Source: Variovorax paradoxus
GTDB taxonomy: Bacteria; Pseudomonadota; Gammaproteobacteria; Burkholderiales; Burkholderiaceae_C
DNA length: 64,000 nt
Assembly (NCBI RefSeq): GCF_022009635.1
Contig: NZ_CP091716.1
Location: forward strand, 7,744,501 to 7,808,500
Direction of reading: 5' to 3'
Both the position numbers and the translations under genes were made by a program. Positions 61,257-64,000 of the stretch are shown here, piece after piece. The stretch's first letter is position 1, and the number at the start of each line of letters is the position of its first letter. The notes beneath the pieces are model-generated. The model was given only the letters and a program-made list of their open reading frames with translations. It made no database searches and was not told the DNA's origin.

Positions 61257-62783
61257 CTATGCGGCCGCGCTACGCGCGGCGTCCAGCGTGCGCTTGGACC
61301 GCACCGTCTTGCGCACCGTGGACCACGCGGCCCAGGCCAGCATCGCCGCGGTGCAGGCCAGCAGTGCGGCACTGATGGGCCGTTCGATGAAGACCGTCGG
61401 GTCGCCGCGCGACAGCAGCATGGCGCGGCGCAGATGCTCTTCCAGCATCGGCCCGAGGATGTAGCCCAGCAGCAGCGGCGCCGGCTCGAAGCGCAACACC
61501 ATCAGCGCGTAGCCCATGATCCCCAGGATCGCGACCGTATAGATGTCGAAGGCGTTGTTGTTCACGCTGTACACCCCGAGCGCGACGAACACCAGGATGG
61601 CCGGATACATCCATGCGAACGGAATGCGCAAAAGCGCGACCCACAAACCGATGGTCGGCAGGTTCAGCACCACCAGCATGATGTTGCCGATGGCAAAGCT
61701 CACGACCAGGCCCCAGAACATGGCCGGCTGCTCGGTGATCAGCATCGGTCCGGGCTGGATGCCGTGGATGATCAACGCGCCCATCATCACCGCCATGACC
61801 GCGTCGCCTGGAATGCCCAGCGACAGCGAAGGCACGAAGGCGGTCTGCGCCGAGGCGTTGTTGGCCGACTCGGGGGCGGTGATGCCCTCGATGGCGCCGT
61901 GGCCGAACCGGCTCGGGTCCTTGGCCACTTTCTTCTCGATCGCATAGGACATGAACGCCGCGATCGAGGGGCCGACGCCGGGCAATGCACCCAGGGCGGA
62001 ACCCAGCGCCGAACCGCGCACCATCGGCTTGATCGTGGCCTTGAACTCGTCCGACGTGGGCACCATCGATTTGAGCGTGACCTTCTCGGGCCGCTGGCTG
62101 GTCTCCGCCGAGTTGATGCAGCGCACCACCTCCGCGACGCCGAACAGCCCCATGGCCAGTGCGATCAGGTTGATGCCGTCCATCAGTTCGGGCACGTCGA
62201 AGCTGAAGCGCGCGACACCCGAATTCACATCGGTCCCGACCATGCCCAGCAGCAGGCCGAACACCACCATGCACAAGCCCTTGGCCGGCGAGCCCGAGGT
62301 CATGGAGGACGCGGCGACCAGGCCCAGCACCATCATCGAGAAGAACTCGGCCGGGCCGAACTTCAACCCGATGCCGGCGATGGCCGGCGAGAACAGCACG
62401 AGCAGGATCAGGCCCGACATCGCGCCCACCAGCGAGGCGATGGTGGTCACGAACAGCGCGACACCCGCCTTGCCCTTCTTGGTCATCGGATAGCCGTCGA
62501 GGCAGGTGACCGCCGACGACGGCGTGCCCGGCAGGTTCAACAGAATGGAGGCCGTCGAGCCGCCGTACTGCGAGCCGTAGTAGACGCCGGCCAGCATGAT
62601 GATCGCGGCGGTCGGCGGCATGTGATACGTGAGCGGCAGCAGCAGCGAGATGGCGGCCAGTGCGCCGATGCCGGGCAGCACGCCGACGATAGTCCCGAGG
62701 AGAACCCCGAAGAAGCAGTAAGCGAGCGTGATGGGCTCGGCGGCGACTTGCAGGCCGAGCCAGAGATTGCTGAGAAGGTCCAT
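61257..62783 (-). CDS. tctA: Tripartite tricarboxylate transporter large subunit, TctA (pair 2)
   Basis: 508 residues. GTIVGVLPGIGALAAISLLL and IMLAGVYYGSQYGGSTASIL are the TctA signature; the second repeat is LGSALGALPGVGPSIAAFMS. About 12 membrane segments. It follows its TctB gene by 13 bp. Paralogous to pair 1 but with a different C-terminus (SAALLACTAAMLAWAAWSTV). No TctC gene is linked, so a receptor encoded elsewhere, possibly one of the six in this window, must supply substrate. Confidence 0.96.
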   Translation of the reverse strand: MDLLSNLWLGLQVAAEPITLAYCFFGVLLGTIVGVLPGIGALAAISLLLPLTYHMPPTAAIIMLAGVYYGSQYGGSTASILLNLPGTPSSAVTCLDGYPMTKKGKAGVALFVTTIASLVGAMSGLILLVLFSPAIAGIGLKFGPAEFFSMMVLGLVAASSMTSGSPAKGLCMVVFGLLLGMVGTDVNSGVARFSFDVPELMDGINLIALAMGLFGVAEVVRCINSAETSQRPEKVTLKSMVPTSDEFKATIKPMVRGSALGSALGALPGVGPSIAAFMSYAIEKKVAKDPSRFGHGAIEGITAPESANNASAQTAFVPSLSLGIPGDAVMAVMMGALIIHGIQPGPMLITEQPAMFWGLVVSFAIGNIMLVVLNLPTIGLWVALLRIPFAWMYPAILVFVALGVYSVNNNAFDIYTVAILGIMGYALMVLRFEPAPLLLGYILGPMLEEHLRRAMLLSRGDPTVFIERPISAALLACTAAMLAWAAWSTVRKTVRSKRTLDAARSAAA

Positions 62784-62796
62784 GACGTGTCGGGAG

Positions 62797-63243
62797 TCAG
62801 TTGCCCCAGGGCCAGATGGGAAGGCTCATTTGCAGAGCCAGGGGAAAGATCAGCGTGGTGAGCACGGCCACCACGGCGCAGACGATCAGCCGCGTGCGCA
62901 AGGACATGACCGAAGGCACCAGCGCCAGCAACGCGGCCAGTGCGGAAGCAACCACCACGCCGACGCGCGGCAAGGTCCAGGCGAACACCAGCAGGCTGGC
63001 GATGGTCCAGCCCAGGTTGCCCCATTGCACGGTGACGGCCGCACCGCGGCGCCACCAGGCGGGCAGCGCCACCAGCAGGCCCAGCACCGCCAGCGTCCAG
63101 CCGAGCACCACCGGGAAGTAGCCGGGGCCCATGCGAGACGCGCTGCCGAAGTTGTAGCGACTGCCGTAGAGGGCGAAGAACAGGCCGGCCGCCACCATCA
63201 GCAGCCCTCCGATCAAGTCGTGAATGTCTCTCGTGATTTTCAT
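62797..63243 (-). CDS. tctB: Tripartite tricarboxylate transporter small subunit, TctB (pair 2)
   Basis: 148 residues from ATG 63243 (MKITRDIHDLIGGLLMVAAG). TctB features: a first helix, YNFGSASRMGPGYFPVVLGW, then three more helices ending LPIWPWGN. The open frame continues upstream, but those residues are hydrophilic and unlike the family. It heads the four-gene TctBA-TctBA block and diverges from another TctB-like gene at 63525. Confidence 0.93.
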   Translation of the reverse strand: MKITRDIHDLIGGLLMVAAGLFFALYGSRYNFGSASRMGPGYFPVVLGWTLAVLGLLVALPAWWRRGAAVTVQWGNLGWTIASLLVFAWTLPRVGVVVASALAALLALVPSVMSLRTRLIVCAVVAVLTTLIFPLALQMSLPIWPWGN

Positions 63244-63386
63244 GTTGCGGGGAATGGAGTCCTCGGACCCTAGGGATGAAACAGGTCGACGCGCGAAGCG
63301 TCGGCGAAGCCCGCGCCGCGACGAGGCCGCGGCATGGGTCTGGCGCGAGCTTAGGTGGGGCTCCATGCCTGGACGGCGGCCATATG

Positions 63387-63430
63387 TATTGCAATATGTT
63401 GGACCGCGCGCTCGACACATTGCATTGCAA
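63387..63430. promoter_or_regulatory. Two palindromes between divergent TctB genes
   Basis: TATTGCAATA (63387-63396) is a perfect palindrome and TTGCA-T-TGCAA (63420-63430) another with the same TTGCA core. Their centres are about 33 bp, three helical turns, apart, in the 281-bp divergent region. They look like tandem operators for one dimeric regulator. No regulator gene is visible in the window here. Confidence 0.5.
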
Positions 63431-63524
63431 GACATGCGCGCCGCGCGCATCGGTTCGTTTCGCATCGGCGATAGATTCGGTTCTTGCCGATGCCATCGAT
63501 CACACACTTCCACTGCGCACGCCC

Positions 63525-64000
63525 ATGAGCGTGCGAACCTGCGACAACGCCGAAGCGCATGAGCGTTCCGGCGAGGGCATGCGCTTCGATCGGCCGGTCG
63601 AATTCCTCTCGGGCGCAGCCTTCAGCGCCTTCGGCATTTCCTTTGCCTGCGGCGCCAGTGTCTTCAACGCCGCGCCTGCGATCCCGGGGGCCGGTGTCTA
63701 CCTGCCGCTGCTGTCGGGCCTGCTCGTCGCACTCACGGGCAACCTCGTCATCCTGAGATCGCTGTCGCTCGGGCGGTTGTATGTCGGGCCGTTCAAGAGC
63801 ACCGGCCGGGCTCTGCTCTGGATACTGCTCGGCAATCTTGTCTTCGCCGCGGCGCTGGGTGCGTGGGCCGCGACGGGACTGCCCACGCTCGGACTGTTCG
63901 GCGGCATCTACGTTGCCTGCTTTGCCGTCTGGCTCGCGGGCCGGGATGTTCGGCCAAGGATCTTCGCGGGCCTTGCCGCGGCGCTGGTGTTCGGCAGCTA
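63525..64000 (+). CDS. TctB-family-like membrane protein, truncated by window end
   Basis: 158 codons are visible without a stop. From ATG 63525 it reads MSVRTCDNAEAHERSGEGMR; ATG 63579, with GGCGAGGG before it, is an alternative start that removes 18 polar residues. Helices VEFLSGAAFSAFGISFACGA and YLPLLSGLLVALTGNLVILR frame a GAGVYLP segment similar in place to the GxGxFP motif of TctB proteins. Probably a third TctB-type subunit on the opposite strand, perhaps of a separate carrier continuing beyond the window. Family assignment is moderate because key residues differ. Confidence 0.6.
   Translation, partial: MSVRTCDNAEAHERSGEGMRFDRPVEFLSGAAFSAFGISFACGASVFNAAPAIPGAGVYLPLLSGLLVALTGNLVILRSLSLGRLYVGPFKSTGRALLWILLGNLVFAAALGAWAATGLPTLGLFGGIYVACFAVWLAGRDVRPRIFAGLAAALVFGS

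Overview
The window is GC-rich, densely packed DNA from a betaproteobacterium, most likely Comamonadaceae and plausibly Variovorax. The evidence is the number of Bug-type (TctC) solute receptors, the TRAP and TctAB carriers, the many LysR/IclR regulators, and codon use biased to G/C in third positions. This is inferred from gene content only. I saw no rRNA, tRNA, CRISPR array, intact insertion sequence or phage gene. It reads as a chromosome segment devoted to scavenging organic acids and iron.

Layout. (1) 1-7933: a minus-strand operon with four Bug receptors, two amidohydrolases, an RraA-type aldolase and a 2-hydroxyacid dehydrogenase, divergent from an IclR regulator. (2) 8062-9460: two small hypothetical genes and a dihydrofolate-reductase-like gene behind a palindromic operator. 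(3) 9532-20045: an eight-gene minus-strand operon, headed by its own LysR regulator, with a flavoprotein, a dipeptide-type ABC importer, an alpha/beta hydrolase and a double carboxymuconolactone-decarboxylase/AhpD fusion. (4) 20191-20737: an NTF2-like gene and a probable transposase scrap. (5) 20824-31135: a ThuA-like lipoprotein and a PQQ-type dehydrogenase with a cupredoxin tail; facing them a TRAP transporter operon containing 3-dehydroquinate dehydratase; then an IclR regulator and a second TRAP binding protein. A 23-bp operator element occurs upstream of both halves. (6) 31226-41108: two head-to-head ECF sigma / FecR / TonB-receptor systems around a putative Fur box. (7) 41102-42642: TetR and an atypical SDR protein. 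(8) 42672-50819: two parallel LysR - Bug receptor - FAD oxidoreductase modules, one with an AroE-like dehydrogenase. (9) 50823-51515: a GDSL lipoprotein. (10) 51772-57294: a stressosome-like RsbR-RsbS-RsbT-phosphatase operon ending in two sensor kinases. (11) 57297-59015: pyruvate oxidase PoxB. (12) 59162-64000: two tandem TctBA carrier pairs without a receptor gene, and a divergent truncated TctB-like gene.

How the parts may work together. Six Bug receptors lie away from carrier genes, and two TctBA carriers lie away from receptors, so receptors may share carriers in trans. In region 5 the most economical model is periplasmic PQQ-dependent oxidation of a quinate-like or other polyol substrate, TRAP uptake of the product, and cytoplasmic dehydration by AroQ, all under the local IclR protein. 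Substrates are not determined by the sequence.
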